The notes under the pieces are model-generated. The model saw only the letters and a program-made list of their open reading frames with translations, was not told where the DNA came from and did not search any database. Position numbers and translations under genes: made by a program. Shown in pieces: positions 23,701 through 32,469 of a DNA stretch of 64,000 bases (position 1 is its first letter; every line of letters starts with the position of its first letter). This DNA is from Symsagittifera roscoffensis (Eukaryota; Xenacoelomorpha; Acoela; Convolutidae): the NCBI RefSeq assembly GCF_963678635.1, contig NC_087067.1, forward strand, positions 41,752,696 to 41,816,695, in the 5' to 3' direction.

Positions 23701-26700
23701 CTAATCGGTCGTATTAGTTTTGTACAATTCAGGACTTTTTTATTGATCTTCGATTTGGTCCAACATTTATAGTTTTCAATTTTTTTTCCCAAAAACTATT
23801 CGATATGGATTAATGGGCACTCGCAACATTCAGGGCTTTGCCCTAATATAAAAGCTATCTTGTTAAATTTGAGCTCAAAACAACAATACTTTTCATGATA
23901 TGGATGAATCTGTCAACAATGGCTAGCTTTAAAGTCTAAATTTGTCTGAAGAAAAAAACACCCGAGCACAAATATGTGGTCATTTTCTTCCAAGATCGCA
24001 ACAAAAATCGCCCGATCAAATTTTCCATCACGTCGAGGTGGTGTTTTCATTCATACCAGTTTTTAGAAAAATTTATCAAAGAATGTGACAGAACGATTGA
24101 AGCGTAAAGTAGGTGGTAAAACTAGTAGATTAATATTCTGAAAGTATTCACAAAAAGTTTTTTAAACAAAAAGGTTTTGATCGAAGTTAAAGGACAGTCA
24201 GAACACTGAAAGATCTGACCTGATTTGAGGGGTTTTGTTATACTTAGTCTCAATTAAATTATATCGAAGAAAATGGTGCTCTGGAAGTTTTGCACAAAGC
24301 TTAGATATGAAACACGACTGATTTATTGGATGATTGAACTCAATCAAATGAACATTGGGACGAACCTAAGAAAAAAATTTAACCATAAAATCGAACACAA
24401 TTATTTTTCATCGATGTTTCGCAGGAACTTTTTGTTCTTAAGTTTTGGTAACTTCGTCATGCGAGATGTCATGCAAAACGGCTGTAATAATCATTTTAAT
24501 TTTTTTATTCTCAAGCACGACATGCTTCAAGAAAAAAAAAGGTTATTGAATATTTTTATATTAAAAAATGAAAATTGTGTCAATTATTGTTTCAGACTAA
24601 ATGCAATAATTCAAAAACATGAAATTTTCATAAGTTTATTGAAAAAATACATGTTTCAAGATTTAGTTATCAAAAAATCAGTACTGAAACAATCTGAACA
24701 AACATCAAAAGAACAAGACTGCTCGTATATCAGGGCAAAACCCTAAATGTTCCGACCGTCCCTTAATTCTCATCGAATAGTTTTTGGGAAAAAATATTGA
24801 AAACCTATCAAGTTTGGACAATATCAAAGTGCGAAATGTTGAGTCATGGGAAATTAATACGACCGATCTGATCAGCTAGCATCAATTCAATTTGGAACGA
24901 TTTTGTTGTGCGGGATAATTCGCCAACGAATAAATAATTCGCATTATGATCTCAGCAATATGAATAAATCATTCAAAGTGCGCATATCTTAGTCCAGAAT
25001 ATGGTCAATTTAGCAATTTTCAAACCCTCAGAACTTTACAAAAAAACAATTAGAGTAAAATATCTTTTTAAATTTGAACCCAGGGAGTCGATATTTTCAA
25101 TGATGTATTAAAAAATTTGTCGAAAACTACTATTTCGATCGGCGAAATTTCACAGAATAAAACAGAATCACACCGAGCATAAATAGACCGTTTTCTTCGA
25201 AAGTCCGAACAATAATGATTTAGATTTGTTTCCAAGCAAAGATTCAGTGGCGGGTGTAATGCATACAAACTGAAGTTGCTCAGAAACGTTTTTCCTCGAA
25301 GGATTCATATTGAAGCATAAAATTGAAGCATAAAACCTCCTTTTTTTCCTGTTTCAGGGTCACCAGAGAGCCGGCGGTATGTGATGATCAAAATAACATA
25401 TGTGAGATAACTGCTATCTTTATCATAAAAATCGACGGCTGTCCCATATACAAATCGACAGCATCCCTCCGATTTTTGTTTTGAGCTTTTGTCACAAGAC
25501 AAATATGTAGCTAAATATTAAGGCTAATATACGTTTTTAGGCAGCGGATTTAAGGGGGGGGGCGGCGGGGGCAAAAGCCCCCTCCTCAGGAATTTGACCC
25601 CCTGTCGACCCTTTGTGCTATTTTGAGAATCTATTTTTGCTGACGGACCCCAAAATTTTTCTAAAGGCACCTTGGGCGCCAATATATACTAATTTTGAGA
25701 GGGGAGCGCGCGCCGAAAAAACGCGATTTTTTGGTCGAAATTTTCCAAAGTGCCTAAAAACGCCTTTTTGGCCTTTTTTTAAATTTGCCTGCGGCGCAGA
25801 AAATTTGGTCAAATTACGGTCTTAATAATGATTTGGTTTGACCTCCAGAAATCCGCCCCCCCCCCCTCGAGAATTTCCTAGATCCGCGCCTGCTTTTAGG
25901 TATATTTGGTGCAAAAATATTTTTTTCGAGTATCTGCCATTGAGATGTAATAATTCGCAAAATGGGCGAATAACAATGATCATCGCATGTCTGCGGTCAA
26001 TCAGAAGATGAGGAACTTCGACGACTTGGCGATGGCAGCAAAAGAAGGCCGAGTCAAGGTCCTCATGCCTCGATATGGTGCGACTGAGAAAACATTCAGC
26101 AGCTCGCAGCAAGAGATATTTGAGATCATCTATGATAACTTCTTGATAAATGCCCCCGAACAACCGTCCATTGAAATGGTACACGCGGACAAGAGAAATG
26201 TTTACATAGGCGAAATGCCGATGCTGAAATACGAGGCTAACAAGCCCCCCTGTGACTTGTATGTAACGGGGGGTGACCATAAAAACTCACTGCAACCTTT
26301 GAGAGGATACGCAATCGCTGTCAACAAGGTAAACCTTCATTTTGAAAAAGCCTCCTTGGCGGTGAGAACAAGCTGCTTGAGCTGTTTTTCCTTCAATATC
26401 TGCCTTATATAGGCATCAGTTTTTGGTGTAACGAGAGATTTTGAAAGGCTAAGAATGAAGACAAAATATATTTGCTAAGGCCTAATGGTCAGAATTTCAA
26501 TTTTTGTATCAATCCGATCATGAAAACCAAAAAAATGCTCGCCAAAAACTTGCAGGTCGGAAGGGGAGGGGAGAAAAAGAGCCTTTGCACGAATAATAAG
26601 AGGTTGCATTCTCAATATACTGATAAAAACAAGCTTAGTTATTCATCCCCTTCTCGCAGTAATACTGCAACGACACAGGTACTTCATTTTAAATCAATTG

Positions 26701-27289
26701 GCAAATTTAAGGTGGAAAAACTTATTTGATCTATTTGAAAATACAGAAGAGACAAAATTGTTCTTTTTTAATTCGAAGTGAGAATAGATTGAGACCCCAC
26801 CATCCGTACAAAAAGTACCAGTTTCTCATAACACTCGTTGTGCCCTCCGCTTAAAAACCACAATCCGCCCCAGATTAAGTTGAATGGAATATAGTAAAAA
26901 CAATCGGTCGTGTTTCTAGCAATTATTCTTATGTTTTTGCTGCATGCCAGGAAGACGTTGATTTGTTCAACAAAGTGTCGGACGCTATGAACTTTCTGGA
27001 GGATATGGGGGTGTTCTTGCACCTGGAGAGGAAATATTTCGACCAACAGTTTTGTTCCTCCAATGAGATCCCTGGCATCTCGGGTAGGCAAATGATGTCA
27101 TTGGTCCCGGCAAGGTCAATTTTCCTGCTAGTCCTGATTATAATTCTCTACGCAATTGCTGTGTTCGTATACACCAAGGCATTCGGAACTTCCCAAAGGT
27201 CGGGAGGGGAAACTAAGCAGACTGAAATGGATCCGAAAGGCGGGGATATCGAAAAAAACTCGAAAACGTCGAATGAACATGAAGCTTGA
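14617..27289 (+). CDS. Ionotropic glutamate receptor without amino-terminal domain, divergent pore (seven exons)
   Basis: The spliced frame joins 14617-14790, 15810-15897, 18211-18348, 18666-18981, 25358-25376, 26005-26328 and 26951-27289. All introns are GT-AG, phases match at every junction, and the total is 466 codons including TGA. Residues 1-26 form a signal peptide. S1 of the ligand-binding domain follows at once, so the usual ~400-residue amino-terminal domain is absent. P104, T106 and R111 match GluA2 P478, T480 and R485 with the same spacing. T272 and E315 match T655 and E705, and C328 with C388 matches the conserved disulfide. M1 is about 149-173, pore loop 186-203, M3 209-235 and M4 408-428. 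The Q/R position is F197, and SYTANLAAF is replaced by LYVVFLYKW (226-234). The short basic/acidic tail is cytoplasmic. It probably binds glutamate or a similar amino acid at the plasma membrane; channel function is doubtful. A diverged IR-type receptor is the alternative. Confidence 0.88.
14893..15317. mobile_element. hAT-type MITE with 8-bp target duplication
   Basis: The ends are CAATGGCGGATTTAGG and CCCAGATCCGCCACTG, imperfect terminal inverted repeats. The flanking TCTGTAAC at 14885-14892 and 15318-15325 is a perfect 8-bp target-site duplication, as made by hAT transposases. The interior contains poly-G, a GGCGCCAATATATATTA segment and CTGCGGCGCAGAAA. It has no coding capacity and lies in receptor intron 1. 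Confidence 0.85.
15810..15897 (+). CDS. Receptor exon 2: rest of S1 lobe
   Basis: An 88-nt exon between GTCTGTTTCAG and GTATGAAT. It encodes LSEQMNMDLSMKLV, then ADSQYGQQTDENTWTG, matching the L-V-P-D-G-x-Y-G...W-x-G block. It starts in phase 0 and ends in phase 1; the split glycine codon is completed by exon 3 (GM-VGE). Confidence 0.88.
16533..16948. mobile_element. MITE with 19-bp terminal inverted repeats
   Basis: CCGCACTAGAGTTTCATGG at the left end is repeated exactly as its reverse complement at the right end. Further inward, CGATTATA-like segments also pair imperfectly. The 416-bp body repeats CGATTATA and TTTTCATGG motifs and has no gene. The CACTA core is reminiscent of CACTA elements, but no clear target duplication was seen. 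It sits in receptor intron 2. Confidence 0.7.
17513..17712. other. Assembly gap of 200 N
   Basis: Exactly 200 undetermined bases within receptor intron 2. All exons needed for a continuous receptor frame lie outside it, so the gap need not hide coding sequence. Confidence 0.98.
18211..18348 (+). CDS. Receptor exon 3: S1 glutamate-contact block
   Basis: Flanked by TTGTTTTTAG and GTGATT. It encodes MVGEVMTGKAQVAIAPLT, then VTTERSKFVSFTKPFM, the standard G-M-V-G-E-L...I-A-P-L-T-I-T-x-x-R...F-S-K-P-F block. The carboxylate-binding arginine (R111) is retained. It ends in phase 1 after KKP. Confidence 0.92.
18470..18645. repeat. Internally deleted hAT MITE remnant
   Basis: Contains the family segment AATTTGGTCGACCTAAAAA and the terminal AATCCACCCCTG, but the central poly-G/GGCGCC region is missing. 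The other end is not recognisable. Confidence 0.45.
18666..18981 (+). CDS. Receptor exon 4: M1, pore loop and M3
   Basis: Acceptor TTAG|TG and donor AG|GTTAGT. Against canonical receptors, NAVHYIVATLLFLTPSV aligns without gaps to the pore loop (NSLWFSLGAFMQQGCDI). VTRVYTYLWLLFR, then LYVVFLYKWMSVDR, aligns to SGRIVGGVWWFF, then SYTANLAAFLTVER. R210, W216, F219, Y227, L231, V237 and R239 fit the framework. The MQQG selectivity site and the gating motif do not. Confidence 0.9.
19165..19410. repeat. Truncated hAT MITE copy
   Basis: Begins CAGGGGCGATCTAGAATTTT then CTCGAGGGG, and continues with the GGTCGACCAAA and CTGCGCCGCAGGCAAA segments. It breaks off after about 240 bases, where short AATTTAACACCGTACACC repeats begin. 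Confidence 0.6.
19438..19530. repeat. Short direct repeats
   Basis: AATTTAACACCGTACACCGT occurs twice in succession, with shorter variants (TTTAACACCGTACA, TTTAACACC) on either side. Not coding. Confidence 0.6.
21681..22051 (-). mobile_element. Helentron-like element, 3' part, inverted
   Basis: AACAAGACTGCTCGTATCAG, GGCGAAGTCTTGAATG, then GTCCGACT is the inverted 3' end. The CTCTCCGTTTACATGGTATT and CCATAACTTTAC landmarks follow. It lacks the 5' end and abuts a direct copy head to head. Confidence 0.6.
22052..22490 (+). mobile_element. Helentron-like element, 5' part, direct
   Basis: TTGTTCCGACTTTCGAAAAA, then ACGGAATATTTATGATTGG, starts the copy. The 3' hairpin is missing where copy 2 of the segmental duplication begins. 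Confidence 0.6.
22496..23806. repeat. Segmental tandem duplication, copy 2
   Basis: Very similar to 20968-22495 in the same order, but with only one of the ~200-bp subrepeats (22736-22925). This explains its shorter length. Differences between copies are scattered substitutions and small indels, suggesting a fairly recent duplication. Confidence 0.8.
23007..23376 (-). mobile_element. Helentron-like element, 3' part, inverted (second copy)
   Basis: GACAAGACTGCTCGTATCAG with GAAGTCTTGAATGGTCCGAC is the counterpart of 21681-22051 in the duplicated block. It again meets a direct copy at its truncated 5' side. Confidence 0.6.
23377..23864 (+). mobile_element. Helentron-like element, full length, direct
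   Basis: Starts TTGTTCCGACTTTTGAAG and ends TTCAGGGCTTTGCCCTAATA, TAAAAGCTATCTTGTT. This copy retains the 3' hairpin that the direct element in the first block has lost. That indicates the first block was cut at its right side when the duplication formed. Confidence 0.65.
23865..24003 (-). mobile_element. Helentron-like element, 5' fragment, inverted
   Basis: AAATTTGAGCTCAAAACAAC, then AATGGCTAGCTTTAAAGTC, AAATTTGTCTGAAG and CCCGAGCACAAATAT, match the inverted 5' third of the family. It directly follows the 3' end of the preceding copy. Confidence 0.55.
24712..25212 (-). mobile_element. Helentron-like element, inverted, full length
   Basis: AACAAGACTGCTCGTATATC, AGGGCAAAACCCTAAATG, then TTCCGACCG at the left and TTCGAAAGTCCGAACAA at the right. 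The hairpin is slightly altered. An adjacent weak open frame (24273-24746) overlaps its left end and is not a believable gene. Confidence 0.65.
25358..25376 (+). CDS. Receptor exon 5: 19-nt microexon
   Basis: A strong acceptor (pyrimidine run ending TTTCCTGTTTCAG) and a strong donor (GCG|GTATGT) bracket 19 bases. They complete R239 and encode V-T-R-E-P-A. Exon 4 ends in phase 2 and exon 6 opens in phase 0, so these 19 bases are exactly what restores the frame. VDR-VTREPA-KM fits the M3-S2 linker (VER-MVSPIE) of the family. Confidence 0.8.
25542..25892. mobile_element. hAT-type MITE with near-perfect 8-bp target duplication
   Basis: Ends CAGCGGATTTAAGG and CCTAGATCCGCGCCTG. The flanks TTTTTAGG (25534-25541) and CTTTTAGG (25893-25900) match at 7 of 8 bases. 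The interior contains GGCGCCAATATATACTAA and CTGCGGCGCAGAAA. It lies in the intron just after the microexon. Confidence 0.8.
26005..26328 (+). CDS. Receptor exon 6: S2 lobe
   Basis: Acceptor GGTCAATCAG and donor AAG|GTAAAC, phase 0 on both sides. It encodes NFDDLAM, YGATEKTF, then VYIGEMPMLKYE and PCDLYVTGGD. The threonine (T272) and the amino-group-binding glutamate (E315) are kept, as is C328, 13 residues after the glutamate as in GluA2. Confidence 0.92.
26951..27289 (+). CDS. Receptor exon 7: end of S2, M4 and tail
   Basis: Acceptor TGCATGCCAG. It encodes DLFNKVSDAMNFLEDMG (equivalent to the L-x-x-A-I-L-x-L-x-E-x-G helix), C388, the M4 helix SIFLLVLIIILYAIAVFVY and a 37-residue charged tail ending in TGA. 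No PDZ-type C-terminus is obvious. Confidence 0.92.
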   Translation, partial: EDVDLFNKVSDAMNFLEDMGVFLHLERKYFDQQFCSSNEIPGISGRQMMSLVPARSIFLLVLIIILYAIAVFVYTKAFGTSQRSGGETKQTEMDPKGGDIEKNSKTSNEHEA

Positions 27290-27347
27290 ATATCTATTTC
27301 ATGAAGGTAAAAAATGTGGTAAATGCATGAGAAACAATTTCGCGTGT

Positions 27348-27353
27348 AATAAA
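27348..27353 (+). terminator. Candidate polyadenylation signal of the receptor gene
   Basis: AATAAA 59 bases after the stop codon on the coding strand, at a plausible distance for 3'-end formation. Confidence 0.45.
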
Positions 27354-28060
27354 ATCAATCGCTCGCTCATAGGTATGCTGCAAACTTGAGTTATTTAAAT
27401 GAAAAAAACTGCATGCGTGCTTGAATATTTGAAAACTTTGTATCATTTAAGAATGACAATTTAAATTTTTTTAGTAATTATTTTTTACATTGTGTATTCT
27501 GTATTAATGAGCTTTCGTATTATCTTGCAGTGACAAAAACTATACATGATGTCCCAAAAAATCCTAACTGAATTATCTCGACAAGTACTTGGTCGATTAT
27601 CATGAAAAATTGCACACACACCTAGCAGCCCGAGATACACATTGAGTACTGACCTATAAACAATTGTTGAACGTGGGAACAATCTACCGTGTTTTTTCAG
27701 TCTACAGAACAATGTCACAAGTAAATTGTTTCACATTTTTCAGAGCAAGTTCGAAAAACAGATTTTGTAAAATATTTCAATCATAGGTGAACTTGTAGAG
27801 GTTTGTACAACCCTTGACCTGCGCACCATTTAGTTGTAGCTCATTTTGTCATCCCAGATCTGCTTTGTTTTCAGTGTTTTTTCAACACCGCAAATTCTTA
27901 TGCAATTTTATTTTTCAGATTGTCTAAAGATGCCATAAAGGGCCCGATAATGTTGGCAGTTCCAGTAATGACTGATCCAGCTTTAGGACAGCCTTTTTAT
28001 TCTCTAAACCCTTCACGGGTAAAGTTTCGTCCTGATGGCGAATAATATCGAACCTTTTGA

Positions 28061-28107
28061 GTTGTCATACCTCTGTGTATGAGCTTCTATTTCTCGAAAC
28101 CGAATGG
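28061..28107 (-). repeat. 3' LTR remnant of Ty3/Gypsy element
   Basis: TGTCATACCTCTGTGTATGA and the following GCTTCTATTTCTCGAA repeat the sequence at 30407-30453 with one or two changes. Only the last ~47 bases of the LTR are present, and they join directly to truncated reverse transcriptase sequence. Confidence 0.7.
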
Positions 28108-28472
28108 TTACAATCAATAACTGTTACAATCAATATATCATCTAAGTATGCGTAAGTGTTGGTACAGTTCGTAAGGGTTAAATCAACTGCTTTTTGAAAT
28201 TCAGCTGGCATATCCGTGAGACCATAAAATCCAGTTTGGAATTGGTATGTCCCAGTGGCGTTGCCACCAATAAGACTGAAATTGCACTGTTCTCTGGTCG
28301 TCTTGTCCAGAGGGATTTTTGAGCATGCGTAACGAAGATCGAGTGTCGAAAACAGTGTTTGTTTGGACTTGTCTGAATTTACCACTTGTGCGATATTGTC
28401 CAGCAGCAGGTCAATATTGGGCATTTGATATTTATTTTTGTGGATAAATTTGTTGATGTTCTTAGAATCCAA
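28108..28472 (-). pseudogene. Ty3/Gypsy reverse transcriptase fragment
   Basis: The frame encodes the fingers/palm core of a Ty3/Gypsy reverse transcriptase: a TLDLRYACSKIPLD motif, TGFYGLTDMPAEFQ and the catalytic YLDD box. The rest of the polymerase, the RNase H and the integrase are missing, because LTR sequence begins a few codons after YLDD. Between here and the gag/protease frame, stops interrupt the coding sequence. It is a dead copy. Confidence 0.8.
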
Positions 28473-28911
28473 CTCTAGTTTAACTGTTCGATCCTTTTTT
28501 TTACTGTTATAACAATTGGGCTAATAAATTATCGATCCGAACATTTATCTAACTTGATAATGTTTTTGATCTATTAGCTTGTTTAAATTCCCTTCAACTC
28601 GTTCTTGGAGGTGTAGGGGAATACGACGACCGTTTTGTTGAATTGGGATGAAGTCTTTGTTGAATTGGGTTCTCATCATATGGTATTTCGATTTCCCAAT
28701 ACGTATACACAGTTGCTGGAAATTATCTTTGACCCATTGTTTAATCTCTGGATCGGATTATTTTTGTTCGCGAACGTTTAACACATTTTGATTTTGTTTT
28801 TCCTGAATCAACTTGATGCCGATTCGTTGTAATATGTTTCGTCCTATGATGTTTGCTTGTTGGTTATCAACAATGATGAACGGAGCTGTCTCTATTTTCT
28901 AGCCTTCTGAT

Positions 28912-30408
28912 TCAACTGTTATTATCAGTCTTTCGTTCGAGTTGATGTGTTTCACCATTGTAACATGCCAGATTTCTAGCGCTGTCTTCAGGTGGTATAC
29001 ATTTAAATAATGCTGACTTGTCGTTTTGTTGTATCCGCCGTGCGGTTTTTTCATTTAAAAAGGACATTGGACTACCCGAATCGGCGATAGCGAATAGCTC
29101 TTCTGTATTCGTTTTTAATTTAACAATGTGACCGTTTAGGTCATTTTCTGACAATGTACTTGTATTTTTTATTTCGAAGGATTCAGCGATTGCCATAACC
29201 GAGAATTTGTCTATTTGGTAATCATCCCATCCATTGTTTGAGGTGAACTCAGCGAATGCTACAGGATCATTTTCAGTTTCTAGTCTTTCTGTTTCAAGTT
29301 CTTCCTGTTGTTCCTCGTGTCGGTCTTCTAGATAATTGACATTTGTAGATCGAAAAACTTTTCCAAAATGACCCCGTTTGGCGCATTTTGAACAGATCTT
29401 GTCTTTAGCTGGACAAGATTGTAGATGATTTGGACCGTACGGGTTTCCACATTTGTAACATTGTTTTTGGGTTTTTACGTTGTTGTTCAGTTGTTGTCCT
29501 CTTGTTTTTTGTGATCCACGTGGATACGGTCGTCCGCGGAAACCACACCGGCCTCTTTGTGCGTTTTGATTGTTTAAATAATTGTATCGGTCACGTGTGT
29601 TAATGTAGTGTATCGGTTCTTGTTTTGGTGAGGTAGTTGGTCCTCCGAACGCGTTTATCTTTATTGTACGACTGTGTTCCATGCCTACGTATTGCCGACG
29701 TATTGCATATTTATATGCATCTTGTGGACTCCGTGTTTGTGCTACTAATTCTTCCGCAATTTTTTCATTATTCATATGTGCTGTGAACATGTCTCTTACC
29801 CGTTCGTCTTCGCGATCACCACAATCAGCTCGTGAAGCTAGCTCTACTAAGTCTGCAGGGAACTGCTCAAGACTCTCTGGTTTCTTTAGTTTTCTACAAA
29901 TAAAATTTTATCTTTCGAAGGCGACTATTCTGCTCGTAATAAAAAAATCCTCCAGTATCGTCATGAGTTCTTGTGTGGTAGCCGTGTGGAGTTCCAGACT
30001 GGGTCTTTTCTGTTGAAGTTGTCTTTGACCTTTAGCTCCTAAGCATAAGAAAAGATAGCTGCGTACCTTCGCGTCTGCTTCGTCCCATCTGAATGAATTG
30101 CATAGTACTCCTTTTTCCCGAGCATTTATAACATGGTTCTCCCAACCAACTCGTGGTTCCCGGTTTTCTTCTGTGCCTCTGTTTCACCTGTTATTTCAAC
30201 TTTGTATATAGGTTCTGAAGGGTCAACTAATGATGGTCTGGCTCTTAGTAGGTTTCGTACCTCGATTCCGTCCTTTGCGAATACTGCCATCTCCAGTATC
30301 GCTGCCCACTTTGACCATTCTAACGGCGGTTCGACAGACGCCTTCCGCCTTCTCCCAAAATGGATTTAAATTGAATGGGTTTTTGGAATATCCTGCTGGC
30401 TGCGTCAT
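28912..30408 (-). pseudogene. Ty3/Gypsy gag and protease region
   Basis: On the minus strand the gag reading frame begins just after the LTR and shifts frame at least once near 30360-30220, where EWSKWAAILEMAV is in the other phase. An intact stretch from 29790 to 28912 holds two zinc knuckles (CYKCGNPYGPNHLQSC and CSKCAKRGHFGK; the second is atypical), an acidic linker and the protease motif AIADSGSPMSF. It is a non-autonomous, decayed copy. Confidence 0.75.
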
Positions 30409-30730
30409 GTCATACCTCTGTGTATGAGCTTCTATTTCTCGAATCCGAATGGATTGATAAACAATGAGTTCCTACCGAAACGGAGTAAAACAACTAGTTG
30501 ATAGACAATGTTAATTCCGACTGAACAATAGTTCAGACACAGTTCATGTTCTGTGCCTATCAAGGTCAACCTGCCTATCGCATGAAAGAGTTTAACATAA
30601 ACTATAAATAATATAAATAAACATGTATGTACTGAGTTTATCAATCCAGGCCGGATGACATGAGTAACGATTACAATTTCTACCATTTTGAAGTAAACGC
30701 TGCTTCTTTGCCAAACCAAACGTTTCTCAA
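30407..30730 (-). repeat. 5' LTR of the Ty3/Gypsy element (right boundary approximate)
   Basis: The LTR end GGTATGACA (minus strand) lies at 30407-30415, matching the copy at 28061. A TATA-like stretch occurs near 30600-30615. The outer boundary near 30730 is an estimate; I could not fix a target duplication. Confidence 0.5.
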
Positions 30731-31299
30731 ATTGAGTCTGTAATGATCAAGAAATAAACGCAAAAATCCATACATCTTTGATAGTTACCTGTTCTTAGAA
30801 TAAAATGACTCGATTTTTTGTAAGGGTAATTGACCAGATTTCAGTTTTGAACGTGGATTTTGGCATTCCATTCCTATTTTTTTGCGCAGGTATATGTGCC
30901 TTTGTCATAACGGTTTGTCGAATAGCAACAACATTTGCATTATTTCTGCCAGTCTTGTTTATTACAAATTTAACCTAGTTCAGATTTTGACTGTCACATT
31001 TTTCGTGTTATTTTACAAAATCGTACCCACTAGAGATCTTTTTGGGCCAGTACAATTGTGGATTTTGCAAAGTGACGAATATTCTGGTCATTTTGTTTTG
31101 TAAAGCTTAAAAAACCCGAAATGCAAAAAATCTGTGGAGGGAAGAAATGGCGATAAACTTTTATTCAGGCATAACTCAGCGTTTTCGTTTTGATAAAATC
31201 TGTATTTTAGGTTGCTAAGTTTGTGGTTAAAGTTTCTTAAGTTTGCTTTGATATTTAAAGCGTAACTCAGTGGAGATTTTTTTTAGGACACCCTGTATA

Positions 31300-32050
31300 T
31301 CATTGATACTTTACAAAAACAACTAACTAAAAACAATGAAAAAATTTTTAAAAAATGCTGATGATCATTTACCTTCTTCGAAGGAAACTAGAGTAGATCC
31401 CGGTTTACAATTTTTTTCGATTGTGACGATGTTATCATCAGTTTTTTTAAATGAAAATCTATTTTGAAGGGAAATCTTGTGAACATAGTATATATTGTGC
31501 ATTTAAATAGTGAATTTCTTGCCGCAATAGTATCACAGATTCAAAGCGGCGGAGTTTCGCACGACTTGCAAAAAAAACAGCATCAATATTGCGTTGCAAG
31601 CTAGCGGTTAGAATAAAGACGGATCCACTAAGTCGACAAAATTACATGAAAAAAGTGTCGAAAAAATTTCTACCCACAAAGTTGTTCTCTCGAAAGATAG
31701 TAAATTCGATGAAAATAAACCATAAAGCATTATTAACAGCATTAAATTAGCTTTGAAAAAAAATTACCCAGTGCAATATGGACAAACGAAACATGGGCAG
31801 ATGCCTGCCAAAAAAATGTCAAAGAAACTTTTGTGCTTAAATTGTTACATTCCGAGAAGTACAAAAGTGCTTTAAAGTACTTAATAGCCTTTCAAAACAT
31901 ATACAAAAGTCACTAAAGGTGAGCCAAAGTAACGTACGCTGAACAACTTCAACCCCAAAAACCTAAAAGACAAAAAAAAGATGAAAAGAGCAAAAAAAAA
32001 ATTCCTTAAACTCAAAACCCTGCATCTAACAAAAGTTTGATGCTCTGCTC
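31300..32050. other. No supportable gene
   Basis: AT-rich sequence. Near 31540-31575 an AAAGCGGCGGAGTTTCGCAC / GACTTGC segment belongs to the GCGAAGC-motif repeat seen in the right half of the window. Confidence 0.35.
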
Positions 32051-32240
32051 TTAAATGGTGAGACTTCCTTGAGCCTTCAGATAAAATCCATGCTTTTGAA
32101 AAAGATCCGATAAAAACTAAGCTGTCAAATGAAAGTCCGATATTTTGAGTTCTTCGCGAAAAGGTTTCCAGAAAAACCAAGGTCCAGCCGCGAGTCAAAC
32201 CCCAGACCTTAGGTTCTCAACGCGCGCACTTGATCAAAAA
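32050..32240 (-). repeat. tRNA-derived SINE, copy 1
   Basis: On the minus strand GGGTTTGACTCGCGG resembles a B box after AGAACCTAAGGTCTG. The body that follows (GGACCTTGG, CGGACTTTCATTTGACAGCT, TTAGTTTTTATCGGAT) recurs in the next copy and near 63000. Confidence 0.55.
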
Positions 32241-32469
32241 GCCAAAAGCGCAAAACTTTGCAGCATCAAAAAACCAACATGAAAACCGTACATAGCAACA
32301 ACTCATAATTTAAATCCAATTTTGGCAAAGTTTTTCGTACCAAACACAACCATGCTGTTTTCTTTTTGGGTTGCTATTGGAGATCGTTTGTCTTTTTTAT
32401 CAATCAGCAGTCAAAGTCGAAATACATCGAATACTTATAGAAGCTATCAACAACATATTGGTGAAATAA

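Larger units (their letters stand above)
27541..31299. mobile_element. Mariner-like element with nested retrotransposon
   Basis: The left end TATACATGATGTCCCAAAAA and the reverse complement of the right end, TATACAGGGTGTCCTAAAAA, are imperfect inverted repeats. Similarity continues inward (CCTAACTGAATTA versus CTCCACTGAGTTA). TA borders fit Tc1/mariner insertion. No transposase was found between the ends; the retroelement at about 28061-30730 makes up most of the interior. Confidence 0.5.

Noticed and set aside
24273-24746. 157-codon plus-strand open frame
   Set aside because: Composition is that of AT-rich repeat DNA, and the frame ends inside an inverted Helentron-like element. No protein pattern seen.
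18982-26004. Direct joining of exon 4 to exon 6 through a GTTGAT donor at 18974
   Set aside because: It would restore phase but uses a poor donor and drops the VDR linker residues. The 19-nt microexon with strong sites explains phase and protein better.
31540-31850. Possible decayed transposase reading (phrases such as AIWTNETWADACQ)
   Set aside because: Multiple stops and frame changes, and no helix-turn-helix or DDE signature could be supported.
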